DNA of 64,000 nt from Mytilus trossulus (GCF_036588685.1 NC_086386.1:47973878-48037877), one strand, 5' to 3'; positions 47,101-52,465 are shown, counted from the first letter of the stretch. Notes: generated from the letters alone by a model not told the origin. Translations and numbers: made by a program.

Positions 47101-48816
47101 CTTAGCATTCATTCGATTTGATATACACTGGCACAAACTATTGCCTGCTTTATCTTTCTATTTACATTTGCAGCATGGTCGTTCATTGCAGCATTTTCCG
47201 GTATGCGTCCATTCAGACCCGAATGTTTCTTTACATGGAACACCTTTCTTTCCACAGGTACCATTGGAGGCGAGGCAGATCCCGGAAAGAACTGAATAAT
47301 ACAGTACTTTGATACAATATAGCATGAATACACATTACACAATAGGAATATTGTTTATTACTAAAATTCATTTGCTTAACCATGTTGAATATAGGACACA
47401 AAGAAGAATTGTGTTAATTTTTAGAAAAAAAACCATGTATATATATATATATATATATATTGTTGCTAAGGTATGATTTCTCATAAATAAATTTTACTGA
47501 ATTTGCTCAATATGCTCGTAAATCTGCTTAGACGTTTTAAAATCAGTTCTTCCTTGATGCAGTTGAATTATTGTTCTTATGTCAACCCATGAAAGTAGTG
47601 TTGGTTAGCTCTACATGCAGAATTCTTATACGTTCAGGTATTTCACATCCAATTTTTTATGGAAATATTCTTTATAAAGCACAAAAATGTCAGTATGCAC
47701 CGCAGAAACTAACAAAACCTTTAACTAGACTTATTAAGAAGGGATATAGTTACAATACTGTTGTCAGGTCATTGAAGATTGCATATTTTGGCGTTAATAT
47801 TGATTCACTTATAAGGTCTTTGCATCGGAACTAAACACATTTATTTAAAAAAACAGTTGTTGGCATAACACGTGTTTTGTTCTTCTCATATATGTTATGA
47901 TGGTATGATACAAAACCCCTAACAGGAAGGATTGTGCCTTATATTCATATGACGAGATCATAATCTTTCAATTAGTTAAATTTAAGTCTGGAGCTGGCAT
48001 GTCAGTTAACTGCGAGTAGTCTGTTGTTACTTATGTATAATTGTCATTTAGTTTATTTTCTTTGGTTACATCTTCTGACATCACACTCGCCCTTCTCTTG
48101 AATTGAATTTTAAATGTGCGCATTGTTATGCGTTTACTGTTTTTACATTATCTAGAAGTATAGGGGGAGGGTTGAGATCTCATAAACATGTTTAACCCCG
48201 CCGCAATTTTGCACCTGTCCCAAGTCAGGAGCATCTGGCCTTTGTTAGTCTTGTATTATTTTAATTTTAGTTTCTTGTGTACAATTTGGAAATTAGTATG
48301 GCGTTCATTAACACTGAACTATTGTATATTTGTTTAGGGGCCAGCTGAAGGACTCCTCCGGGTGTGGGAATTTCTCATTACATTGAAGACCTGTTGGTGA
48401 CCTTCTGTTGTTGTTTTTGCTATGGTCGGGTTGTTGTCTCTTTGACACATTCCCCATTTGCATTCTCAATTTTATTGAACAGTTTTGTACAGCTTTGCAG
48501 CTCGACAAATGAACTGAACTTATCGTTGTAAACTGAAGTTGTTTATCCCCATATTACTATAAACACAAAAGGTAGATAACTGTGTTAATATGATTGAATA
48601 ACTGTAACATGAATAGGTTCTTACTCTGTCTGTCTCGTTTGGCTTTCGGATGTTGAACGTTTGATCAGAGTGAAAGGATCGTACCTTTTATATTATGAGA
48701 GAGTCTAGCAGGTTAATTTTTAATCTTCACTACTGCGTACATAAAGGATACTTACTGCCGCCATTTGACACATCGATTGTGCAAAATATGAAAACAACCA
48801 AACAACAGCACTTCAT
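19537..48816 (-). CDS. Transmembrane C-type lectin-like receptor with multi-tyrosine cytoplasmic tail (14 exons)
   Basis: I assembled this gene by eye. Exons on the minus strand, in transcript order: 48816-48756, 47291-47166, 45976-45852, 44170-44083, 42717-42610, 41392-41268, 29806-29782, 27553-27312, 26196-26131, 23941-23846, 22572-22519, 21323-21267, 20771-20676 and 20130-19537. All junctions are GT..AG, and the phases chain without a stop (1,1,0,1,1,0,1, then 0 throughout). The product is about 620 residues. Residues 1-20 are a hydrophobic signal peptide. Residues 21-68 hold eight cysteines. A C-type lectin-like domain covers about 74-209 (CYSYNGNGKPWEEAQ, VWTGANDRDKDG, YRFICEY). A single transmembrane helix lies at about 252-276, and a basic, serine-rich tail follows. 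Tail tyrosine motifs include YVNC (338), YDYV (366 and 382), YMNE (401), YVDM (501), YENI (547) and YANI (571). YxxM and YxN are known docking sites for PI3K and Grb2-type SH2 domains. A role in cell-surface recognition and phosphotyrosine signalling, for example in haemocytes, is inference. The weakest parts are the donor of exon 2 and microexon 7. Confidence 0.8.
20465..20610 (+). repeat. Interspersed repeat family R3 copy
   Basis: CACAAAACCCACCGCAGAAA then GGTATAATCTCAGGTGCCCC. Other copies lie at 36530-36780 and, inverted, at 52930-53180. It lies in the last receptor intron. Confidence 0.6.
20676..20771 (-). CDS. Receptor exon 13: YMNE segment with up to four tandem acceptors
   Basis: The shortest form is 96 nt, phase 0-0, and encodes NLFAQNDNGYMNEESEVKDT and 12 more residues to the donor AAG|GTAATG. 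The acceptor (TTTTATTCTTTCAG) and the first codons are repeated upstream in 51 bp units. Alternative in-frame exon starts at 20822, 20873 and 20924 would add 17, 34 or 51 residues. YMNE fits a Grb2-type YxN motif. Confidence 0.7.
20754..20950 (-). repeat. 51 bp tandem repeat over the acceptor of receptor exon 13
   Basis: The unit holds TTTTATTCTTTCAG followed by AACATTTTTGCTCAAAATGA. It recurs exactly every 51 bp, with CAG sites before exon starts 20771, 20822, 20873 and 20924. Three units are nearly identical, and the one next to the exon body has diverged. All are open in the exon frame (repeated LFFQN-I/L-FAQND). Confidence 0.9.
21267..21323 (-). CDS. Receptor exon 12: YDYV cassette, copy 2
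   Basis: The acceptor is AACACACAG and the donor AAG|GTACTT. It is 57 nt, phase 0-0, and encodes ISETRGNQTYDYVDQATIK. The start was chosen so that ISE lines up with exon 11. A second AG seven bases further in would shift the frame. Confidence 0.75.
21330..22510. other. Receptor intron, nothing recognised
   Basis: AT-rich intron with a small inverted fragment of repeat family G near 22300. No extra exon with usable splice sites and phase was found. Confidence 0.4.
22519..22572 (-). CDS. Receptor exon 11: YDYV cassette, copy 1
   Basis: The acceptor is TTTTCCAG and the donor CAG|GTTAGT. It is 54 nt, phase 0-0, and encodes KISERKDPNQRYDYVVKQ. It resembles exon 12 (ISE..NQ.YDYV), so the two probably arose by exon duplication. 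Confidence 0.75.
22815..22945 (+). pseudogene. Reverse transcriptase fragment of a retroelement family
   Basis: GCCCCGGTGTATGGCATTCA reads PVYGIHTYQLIRYFRTCSRY, then TGFIKRDILLALQLF. I recall this pattern (YGIHISQLIRYAR...DF..R...L...LL.QG) from reverse transcriptases common in molluscs and cnidarians. It lies inside a receptor intron on the opposite strand. Confidence 0.55.
22985..23190 (+). repeat. Interspersed repeat family A, copy 3
   Basis: CTTTTTGGTCTTTTCGAAAA then GACCCTTCTACAACGAAATT match copy 1. Confidence 0.55.
23846..23941 (-). CDS. Receptor exon 10: tail segment with YVNC and YVED
   Basis: The acceptor is ATTTTGTAG and the donor AAG|GTAAAA. It is 96 nt, phase 0-0. It encodes MTVDAEVLDKSSSSQYVNCD, then IFTTRYVEDPTK. 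QYVNC fits a YxN motif of the kind Grb2-type SH2 domains bind when phosphorylated. Confidence 0.75.
23975..24190 (-). repeat. Repeat family R2 copy, inverted and diverged
   Basis: TCCCTTGGTTTTAGTTTATA then AAACCACTGTTGCCTTTTTT is the reverse complement of the family seen at 14437 and 33320. Confidence 0.5.
24715..24815 (+). repeat. Interspersed repeat family R1 copy
   Basis: CTCCGAGGAAAATTCAAAAA then AAACACATCAAACGAATGGA. Other copies lie at 31105, 32570 and 61945, and in the opposite sense inside the 2.29 kb duplicated segments. Confidence 0.7.
26131..26196 (-). CDS. Receptor exon 9: charged juxtamembrane segment
   Basis: It is 66 nt, phase 0-0, and encodes QAEVRGRRKKKDDTEIEEDV and two more residues. 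The acceptor is a tandem CAGCAG (NAGNAG), so the first glutamine may be included or omitted. The donor GAG|GTTTGA is weak, which suggests variable inclusion. Confidence 0.65.
26255..26320 (+). repeat. Single diverged satellite unit fragment
   Basis: TGCAGACGAAACGCGCGTCT then TATGATGAGTTTATTT, as in the 16.4-18.1 kb array. Confidence 0.65.
26802..26826 (-). other. Candidate out-of-phase microexon encoding YDTV
   Basis: TTTTTTTCTTAAG precedes 25 nt that end GGGGAG|GTAATT. One frame gives AYDTVAGE, like the YDYV cassettes. The length is one base too long for the phase 0-0 neighbours, so this exon would shift the frame as it stands. It could be a decayed cassette, a polymorphic site or chance. 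Confidence 0.25.
27312..27553 (-). CDS. Receptor exon 8: stalk and transmembrane helix
   Basis: The acceptor is CTTTATTTTCAG and the donor GAG|GTAACA. It is 242 nt. A polar stalk contains MTNDTQSASTPDTNND, with an NDT sequon. A helix of about 24 residues follows (LIIGLIGIVLFVVIIAVVIL and on), then RQKILTKW as stop-transfer, then acidic, serine-rich cytoplasmic sequence. The positive charges after the helix place the C-terminus inside the cell. Confidence 0.85.
27870..28165 (-). repeat. Interspersed repeat family A, copy 4 (inverted)
   Basis: GACAATAAATGTCTCTTCAG at one end and CATACAACATTTTCCAAACA inside are the reverse complement of family A phrases. Confidence 0.55.
28200..29780. other. 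Receptor intron, no gene or clear repeat
   Basis: Very AT-rich sequence. I see neither exon nor repeat. Confidence 0.4.
29782..29806 (-). CDS. Receptor exon 7 (candidate): 25-nt stalk microexon
   Basis: Exon 6 ends in phase 0 and the transmembrane exon starts in phase 1, so a linking exon must exist in the 13.7 kb intron. This stretch follows TTTCAAGGCAG and ends at a perfect donor (GATCAG|GTAAGT). It is 25 nt, phase 0 in and phase 1 out, and encodes FFKGVKRS. It fits the requirement, but another exon could do the same. Confidence 0.45.
31105..31305 (+). repeat. Interspersed repeat family R1 copy
   Basis: CCGAACTCCGAGGAAAATTC, AAACACATCAAACGAATGGG and GGTGGATTGAACCTGGTTTT. Confidence 0.75.
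32570..33060 (+). repeat. Repeat family R1 copy joined to a second repeat with an internal 135 bp duplication
   Basis: The R1 phrase lies at 32573-32745. From about 32880, ACACAATGACTGGATGTATA recurs as ACACAATATATGGATGTATA about 138 bp later. The open frames on the minus strand here are repeat by-products. Confidence 0.6.
33165..33300 (+). repeat. Degenerate 27 bp minisatellite, about five units
   Basis: Units such as AATTTAATCCTGGAATTCAA repeat with period near 27 bp. The matching open frame is a nine-residue repeat (N-L-I-x-E-F type), a by-product. Confidence 0.6.
33320..33470 (+). repeat. Repeat family R2 copy
   Basis: ATAAAGGCAACAGTAGTATA then GGAAACGCATTAAATAAAAG, close to the copy at 14437. 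Confidence 0.7.
33780..33875 (-). repeat. Single diverged satellite unit fragment (inverted)
   Basis: CACCAGTGACGCTCGAATCA is the reverse complement of the satellite phrase around TTCGAGCGTCACTGATG. Confidence 0.55.
35030..35375 (-). repeat. Interspersed repeat family A, copy 5 (inverted)
   Basis: ATGCATGCAAAATGAAATGT, AACAAAACGCATTTGACTAG and TTCGACAATTTATGTCTCCT are the reverse complement of family A. Confidence 0.6.
35455..35570 (-). repeat. Possible tRNA-derived SINE head
   Basis: On the minus strand CTAAGCGATTGATGCTGTAG precedes GGTGTGAGTTCAAACCCC. The latter fits a polymerase III B box (GTTCRANNCC); the A box is weak. The sequence does not fold as a complete tRNA, so a SINE head is likelier than a tRNA gene. 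Confidence 0.35.
36530..36780 (+). repeat. Interspersed repeat family R3 copy
   Basis: AAGGGACAGTCAAACTCATA, AACACGAAACCCACCAAAAA and GATCTCAGGTGCTCCGGAAG. Confidence 0.7.
37095..37213. repeat. Long hairpin, copy P4
   Basis: GTGTTACGATATTTCTCACC mirrors GAAGAAATATCGTAATAC. The centre is CGCGAGGCTTGCCGAGAG. It is the same family as P5 at 60.4 kb. Confidence 0.75.
37693..37956 (-). other. Orphan open frame in the large receptor intron, tail-like composition
   Basis: An 87-residue open frame lies in the 11.5 kb intron between receptor exons 6 and 7. It starts MFRHLNDCVNDRSKSANSDK and includes EMYVDVPVDRSS. Its composition is protein-like (charged, not AT-biased) and it holds a YVDV motif, as the receptor tail does. 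No well-placed acceptor in the same frame was found; the good acceptor just upstream belongs to a repeat. It may be an unused or paralogue-derived tail exon. Confidence 0.3.
38100..38340 (-). repeat. Single satellite unit (inverted)
   Basis: AGACTCATCAGTGACGCTCG then GCCAAATACGGCTAAGGTAA is the reverse complement of the satellite family. Confidence 0.65.
38440..38690 (+). repeat. Interspersed repeat family M copy, 3' part
   Basis: ACAAACGACAACCACCGAAA then CCAGACTTAGGACAGGTACA, as in the copy at 56544-56890. Confidence 0.6.
39285..39490 (+). repeat. Single diverged satellite unit
   Basis: GTCACTGATGAGTCGTATGT then AGACGAAATGCGTGTCAAGC and CCTGGTACCTTCGATAACTA. Confidence 0.65.
41268..41392 (-). 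CDS. Receptor exon 6: end of the C-type lectin-like domain
   Basis: The acceptor is TTATTTCAG and the donor CTA|GTAAGT. It is 125 nt, phase 1 in and phase 0 out. It encodes EEVYVMIQYDKLTKEWIW and ends YRFICEYQL, the typical last strand. WIW stands where many family members have WND. The usual third conserved cysteine is absent, so only one of the two standard disulfides (C107-C207) can form. Confidence 0.85.
42350..42600 (+). repeat. Degenerate minisatellite next to receptor exon 5
   Basis: Blocks of the type ATATTTTATAGTGAAATATTGTCC recur irregularly about eight times (period roughly 28-32 bp). The array ends only about 10 bp from the 3' end of exon 5, inside the intron. Confidence 0.65.
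42610..42717 (-). CDS. Receptor exon 5: C-type lectin-like domain, W-x-G core
   Basis: The acceptor is TTTTTACAG and the donor G|GTAAAA. It is 108 nt, phase 1 at both ends. It encodes VWTGANDRDKDGIFTFI, the conserved W-[TIL]-G-A core of C-type lectin-like domains. The long-loop segment that follows has no EPN or QPD triplet, so classical calcium-dependent sugar binding is doubtful. Confidence 0.85.
42826..42946. repeat. Long hairpin, copy P3
   Basis: AGGGTTATTGCATGAATATT..GGGGAATATTGTCCC mirrors GGGACAATATTCCCC..AATATTCATGCAATAACCCT. The centre is GCACGAGCTTGCGAGTGC. Confidence 0.85.
43065..43265 (-). repeat. Interspersed repeat family H copy
   Basis: TACTGTGGATTCATATTTAT then AAAGACGAACCACGGAATTA. 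Related copies lie at 44185, 56262 and 58310. Confidence 0.55.
43627..43860 (+). repeat. 22 bp minisatellite with a palindromic core, about ten units
   Basis: TTCGTTATCACGAAATGTTA repeats every 22 bp (for example at 43741, 43763 and 43785). Each unit contains the inverted repeat TTCGT-tatc-ACGAA. It lies in the intron after receptor exon 4. Confidence 0.9.
44083..44170 (-). CDS. Receptor exon 4: C-type lectin-like domain, helix region
   Basis: The acceptor is TTTCAG and the donor C|GTAAGT. It is 88 nt, phase 0 in and phase 1 out. It encodes SICASSPGAYLWRPNTLQET. The cysteine after the W-x-E-A helix (C107) is the conserved partner of the last domain cysteine. ASSPGAYLWRP fits the usual 'C-x-x-x-G-A-x-L' step of these domains. 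Confidence 0.85.
44185..44410 (+). repeat. Interspersed repeat family H copy
   Basis: TAGTACTGTGGTTTCATTAA, TTTCGTGGATTTCGTGGGAA and GATGAACCACGAAATTAAAT. Confidence 0.55.
44525..45005 (+). repeat. Interspersed repeat family G copy
   Basis: GGAATGTCAGTTAACTGCTA to GTTGTTGTCGCTTTGACACA. It is close to the copy at 47990-48475. Confidence 0.8.
45058..45370. mobile_element. MITE with 24 bp perfect terminal inverted repeats
   Basis: TCATATTACCGACTTTTAAC.. at the left is mirrored exactly by ..GTTAAAAGTCGGTAATATGA at the right. It is about 313 bp, with no transposase. It lies in the intron between receptor exons 3 and 4. Confidence 0.85.
45375..45851. other. Receptor intron, nothing recognised
   Basis: AT-rich, with no repeat or exon that I can identify. 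Confidence 0.4.
45852..45976 (-). CDS. Receptor exon 3: first part of the C-type lectin-like domain
   Basis: The acceptor is TGGTTTTCAG and the donor CAG|GTGAGA. It is 125 nt, phase 1 in and phase 0 out. It encodes CVPDTTCPRDFKLL followed by ANCYSYNGNGKPWEEAQ. This matches the usual start of a long-form C-type lectin-like domain: a cysteine-proline, then Cys-Tyr, then the W-x-E-A helix. Confidence 0.85.
46565..46760 (+). repeat. Single satellite unit
   Basis: AGCGTCACTGATGAGTCTTA, TAGACGAAACGCGCGTCTGG and AATCCTGGTACTTTTGATAA. Confidence 0.75.
47060..47065 (-). terminator. Polyadenylation signal AATAAA behind the exon 2 stop
   Basis: The sequence GGGGAAATAAAAACATGG (minus strand) lies about 93 bp after the TAG that ends the short secreted form. 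Hexamers of this kind arise by chance in AT-rich DNA, so it supports the short isoform but does not prove it. Confidence 0.45.
47158..48816 (-). CDS. Alternative product: secreted 64-residue cysteine-rich peptide (exon 1 plus extended exon 2)
   Basis: If the weak donor at the end of exon 2 (T|GTAAAT) is not used, the frame runs two codons further to TAG at 47158-47160. The result is a 64-residue secreted peptide with exactly eight cysteines after the signal peptide. Their spacing is C-x6-C-x6-C-x13-CC-x4-CC-x-C, ending CCNERPCCKCK. An AATAAA lies about 93 bp beyond the stop at 47060-47065, which supports a genuine 3' end here. Mussels are known for many small secreted cysteine-rich peptides. 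I cannot place this one in a named family. It may be an isoform of the receptor gene or an independent gene lying in front of it. Confidence 0.5.
47166..47291 (-). CDS. Receptor exon 2: cysteine-rich module
   Basis: The acceptor is TATTATTCAG. The exon is symmetric (phase 1 in, phase 1 out), 126 nt and 42 residues. It holds seven cysteines (C26, C33, C40, C54, C55, C60, C61), and an eighth (C68) comes from exon 3. There is an N-glycosylation sequon NGT at residue 30. Because exons 1 and 3 share phase 1, skipping this exon would keep the frame and remove the module. The donor T|GTAAAT is weaker than the others in the gene. Confidence 0.65.
47439..47461. repeat. (AT)n microsatellite
   Basis: About eleven TA dinucleotides in a row. 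Confidence 0.9.
47545..47836 (+). pseudogene. Retroelement reverse transcriptase C-terminal fragment
   Basis: It reads STCRILIRSGISHPIFYGNI, then LYKAQK, LTKPLTRLIKKGYSYNTVVR and SLKIAYFGVNIDSL. It is clearly homologous to the minus-strand frame at 57569-57930. It lies within receptor intron 1, antisense to the receptor, with no start region of its own. Confidence 0.6.
47990..48475 (+). repeat. Interspersed repeat family G copy
   Basis: GGAGCTGGCATGTCAGTTAA to TTTGACACATTCCCCATTTG, in receptor intron 1. Confidence 0.8.
48756..48816 (-). CDS. Receptor exon 1: start codon and signal peptide
   Basis: The exon reads ATG AAG TGC TGT TGT and encodes MKCCCLVVFIFCTIDVSNGG, a typical short signal peptide. 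It ends in phase 1 at a perfect donor (A|GTAAGTATCC). A possible TATA-like stretch (ATATAAAT) lies 35-50 bp upstream. The bases just before the ATG (TTTAATTTCAG) could instead be a splice acceptor, so a separate 5' UTR exon farther up is possible. Confidence 0.8.
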
Positions 48817-48829
48817 TATAATACTGAAA

Positions 48830-49600
48830 TTAAACTCGTCTTTATGAATTTATATTTCAGGTTATTCAGAAATAAACTCAACATCTAAAGAGGATTGAAA
48901 TTTTTTACGCGCATTTCGTGTACAAAAATTCAGAAGTCATAGCAGTGAGCCTGTTATAGTTTGATGGCTAATTTCAAGTTCCTTAAAACATGAACCAGTT
49001 TTAAAACAAAAGTCACAAGATACCAACAGAAGGGTTTAGATGGTGTATGAAAGCACATTGATGTGTAAGCATTGCAGCGGTGTTTAGTTATGCTTTCCAA
49101 ATATATTGATAACGAGCATTAACTCACAATACCACTGCAGCTTACTTTTTATTGTGATTTAAAATATTAAACTATAGTTTATAAATATTTTGATAAATTC
49201 CTTGGGTTAAACTCCCCCTGGTTTTATTTTCATAAATGATAAGGTCAGCTTGTCAGCTTTACAGTTTTGTTTTAATTAAGAGATTAAGGGATAGGTATTA
49301 GATCATTGATAGGAAACAGCTTGATAACTGCATGGTTGTTATTAAACATGTAAAAGAAACATCTGCATATAATTTTAATGGAATAGTCAGTTGTTGTTTT
49401 AGCATTGCACTGTTAGCAGTCATATTTTTACTTGTGGATAATTTATTCAAAAAATTTTACTTTTTGTTCTCTTCAAAGTGTACAGTTTTATTAATTGTTA
49501 AACAAAACTGAACATTATATTTTTAGTGGATTATAATACGTTTTTTCATTGGACTTGTCATCTGGAAACATATTCATATAGGATATTTTGTAGGAGATGC
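48830..49600. other. Upstream region of the receptor, promoter not resolved
   Basis: AT-rich. Apart from the weak TATA-like stretch near 48850-48862, I see no defined promoter element. Confidence 0.35.
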
Positions 49601-49664
49601 GTTCTTACCATGGATATTTTTATGCCCAAACTACGATAGAAGAGGGGCATTATGTTTTCTGGTC

Positions 49665-49765
49665 TGTGCGTCCGTTCGTCCGTTCGTTCGTCCGTTCTTT
49701 CGTTGGTCCGTTCGTTGGTCCGTTCGTTCGTCCGTTCGTTCGTCCGTTCGTTCGTCCGTCCGTCT
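49665..49765 (+). repeat. (CGTTCGTC)-type simple repeat
   Basis: Alternating CGTTCGTC, CGTTCGTT and CGTTGGTC blocks for about 100 bp. Both strands stay open as R/T/D/E or F/V/R/P runs, which are artefacts. Confidence 0.9.
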
Positions 49766-50197
49766 GTTACACTTCAGATTAAAGTTTTTGGTCAAGGTAG
49801 TTTTTGATGAAGTTGAAGTCCAATCGACTTGAAACTTAGTATACATGTTCCTTTTGATAAGATCATACTAATTTTAATGACAAATTAGAGAATTTATTCA
49901 ATTTCACGGTCCAGTAAATATAGAAAATGATAGTGCGAGTGGGGTATTCGTGTACTGTGGACACATTCTTGTTTTTTGTTCAGGTTTTTAAGTTCGGTTA
50001 ATAACGACTTCATTGATCAATCTATCCAAATGATTGTTTTGTTGGTTTTTTTCCGTTATGGGTCCTTTCAGTTGCAGATCTAAGGGACAACCACAATATG
50101 ACCCGGTATTGAAAGAGAATTGGACTCTATTAAAACTTCGTCAATAAGTCAGTAGATTAAAACTTATAGTGCCAAAAAACGCTAAAAGTATAAAAAG

Positions 50198-50470
50198 AAG
50201 ATGTGGTATGATAGCCGATGAGACAACTATCTACAAAAAACTCAAATGACACAAACATCAACAACTATAGGTCACCGACGGCCTTCAACAATGAGCAAAA
50301 CCCATACCGCATAGTCAGCTATAAAAGTCCTCGATAAGACTATGTTAAACAATTCAAACGAGAAAACTAACGGCCTTATTTATGTAAAGAAATTAACGAA
50401 AAACAAATATGTAACACATAAACAAACGACAACCACTGAATTACAGGTTGAGTTTAGCGTGGCGATGCTA
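50198..50470 (+). repeat. Interspersed repeat family M copy
   Basis: AAGAAGATGTGGTATGATAG, TCAACAACTATAGGTCACCG and ACAACCACTGAATTACAGGT. It ends just before the tyrosine-recombinase element. Confidence 0.75.
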
Positions 50471-50579
50471 TAAACAACTTGGGGAATTCCCATAACCTGG
50501 AGTCGGCATACGCATCTTTAAATAGAACCACTATACCAGAAGCGGCAGCTGCGAGCGATAATCAGGAAGTGAGAAGTGT

Positions 50580-51320
50580 GAGAATGTCTAGGGATATTTA
50601 GCGGAAACACTGCCATTCGTGGAGACTATTTCTCCCCAGCTGAGGAAGAGCATAATTTCAGGTTTGGACATTAACCTTGCATCCGTCCTTACTCCGTATT
50701 ACGTTGGGTCGGGGACTAATGAAATGTTTGATGGGGATGATAAAAATTACAAAACTAACCCTAGGCTAACTAGATCTCTTTCCATTGGTGAGTTCATCCA
50801 GGCGTTAAGTATATATTAAAGTGTAATGTTCTCTGCCTTTCCCCACAGGAGAAGTGAACTTGATTTTTATGAGAGGGATATCGTCGATATGGCCACTCGT
50901 TACACAGTTAAGGGTTTCTACGAATGCCACAGAAGATTTTCATTAGATGCCGCAGCTCATATGCGTTTTAACAACATAGCAGTCGATTGGTCTATTAAAA
51001 ATAATACTCACTTTTGGAATATTTTTGCAAAGTCCTAACAGCTGCAATCTTTGTGGTAGCACTATCCACACTTCTGGTTTTTGTAACCAAAACAGTCAGA
51101 GTAGCAGAGTAAAAATTGACGAATCTGCGGACTCCCATGGAAGAAACAGATCATTTCATTTCGGTCGAGAAATTTGTAACAATTTCAATCGCATTAAAGG
51201 ATGTTCAGCTTTAAGGTGTCGCAATAATCATATTTGTTTGAACTATCAAGGGGAGCATCCAAAAACAATGTGTATGCAGTCAGAAAACCGTAACAATGGG
51301 CCTCAGAGGAGTTGAAGAAC
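50580..51320 (+). pseudogene. Gag-like region of a tyrosine-recombinase retroelement (DIRS/Ngaro type)
   Basis: Consecutive pieces read TLPFVETISPQLRKSIISGL; RLTRSLSIGEFIQALSIY; HRRSELDFYERDIVDMATRY; AAHMRFNNIAVDWSIKNNTH; NSCNLCGSTIHTSGFC; and REICNNFNRIKGCSALRCRN then NHICLNY. The last is a cysteine/histidine zinc-finger array (CNNFN..C..C...H.C) of the kind I associate with Gag-like proteins of tyrosine-recombinase elements in bivalves. There is an in-frame TAA near 50817 and a +1 shift near 51030. No reverse transcriptase follows. Confidence 0.65.
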
Positions 51321-51539
51321 TATGGGAGGCATTCTTATGTATAAGTTCTAGAAAGACTCATATTCTGGATTTCTATGTTTTAAAACATTTATTGCTATGA
51401 CTAATCAGAATCATATAAATAGTGGGCCAATATGGATGAAGATTGTTTACTTTATTTTGTAACCTATTGCAAGTATTTTCTTTAGCTAGCCCATGCTAAA
51501 TTTAAATTGTATTTAGCAGGAAGTAGGCATAATTACTTA

Positions 51540-51750
51540 GAATAGGACGATTCTGACGCATTGTCAAATTGTGCACGCTTAGAGTGTGTGTTAAGAGGTA
51601 TTACAACTGGTGCTGGTACATCAGCAGCAGCGGCAGGGATTGATGACCACATTGTTCAGACTTTAGGTAGTTGGTCATCCAATTGTTATATACGTTACAT
51701 AAGAACTGACCCATAAACTGTTCGCAAAGCACAAAGCAGAATGTGTTGTT
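51540..51750 (+). pseudogene. Tyrosine recombinase remnant with internal deletion
   Basis: It reads LSNCARLECVLRGI fused directly to TTGAGTSAAAAGIDDHIVQT and LGSWSSNCYIRYIRT. The C-terminal part matches the end of a tyrosine recombinase: helix, G-x-W, then the region of the catalytic tyrosine (Y-x-R-Y-I-R-T). The conserved HSFR box expected before GAGT is missing, so the middle of the enzyme is deleted at the joint. Confidence 0.65.
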
Positions 51751-52120
51751 TCTAAATTTTTATACATGTTTTGTACTATATCAAGGAGTTATAAGAACTA
51801 CATTTTGTTAAATCTTTTTAGTATATTAGTTATTTTATTTTATGCGTTTTCATTTTCATATATGAAATTCTATTCAAGTACTTATTCTTTTAATGGTATT
51901 TTAAAAATTTCGTATTATTATTATTTTTTTTAATTTTTTTTTTTTTAAACTTTATAAATATGTATATGTATCATTTCTTGGAGGCTTTCACTCATGCTAC
52001 TCGTTCAATTTGGTCTACTTAATTTCAGTGAAATTTTTTTCCCCCAATTCATTAATACATTTTATAATTTAATTAGGCACTGTTTTATTTACGGGTGATT
52101 ATTAAGTTATTTTTTGTACC

Positions 52121-52465
52121 TGTTGAAATCTACCGCAGGAATTTTCATTTTTCAAATTTATTCTTGTCTGGGCTCTACCAGTCAGGTTATAATACATGCA
52201 GCACCTGTGGGATCTACCGCAGGAATTCTCACTTTTCAAAATTCATACTTGTCTCGGCTCTACCACTCAGGTTCTAAAAGTACATGTTGGGATCTACCGC
52301 AGGAATTTTCAGTTTTCAAAATTCATACTTGTCTGGGCTGTACCAATCAGGTTCTTCAGGTACCGATTAGATCTGCCGCAGGTATTCTCGTTCAAATTAA
52401 TACCTGTCTGGGCTCTACAAGTCAGGTTTCTAAAATTAATTGTCAGAGCTCTACTGCAGGTTCTT
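52121..52465 (+). repeat. Tandem repeat, five units of 76-84 bp, downstream of the recombinase remnant
   Basis: ATCTACCGCAGGAATTTTCA lies at 52128, with further unit starts at 52212, 52292, 52371 and about 52447. Each unit ends near CTACCAGTCAGGTT. It probably belongs to the 3' region of the same element. Confidence 0.85.

Noticed and set aside
49597-49846. Opposing open frames rich in R/T/D/E or F/V/R/P
   Set aside because: Both are translations of the CGTTCGTC simple repeat.
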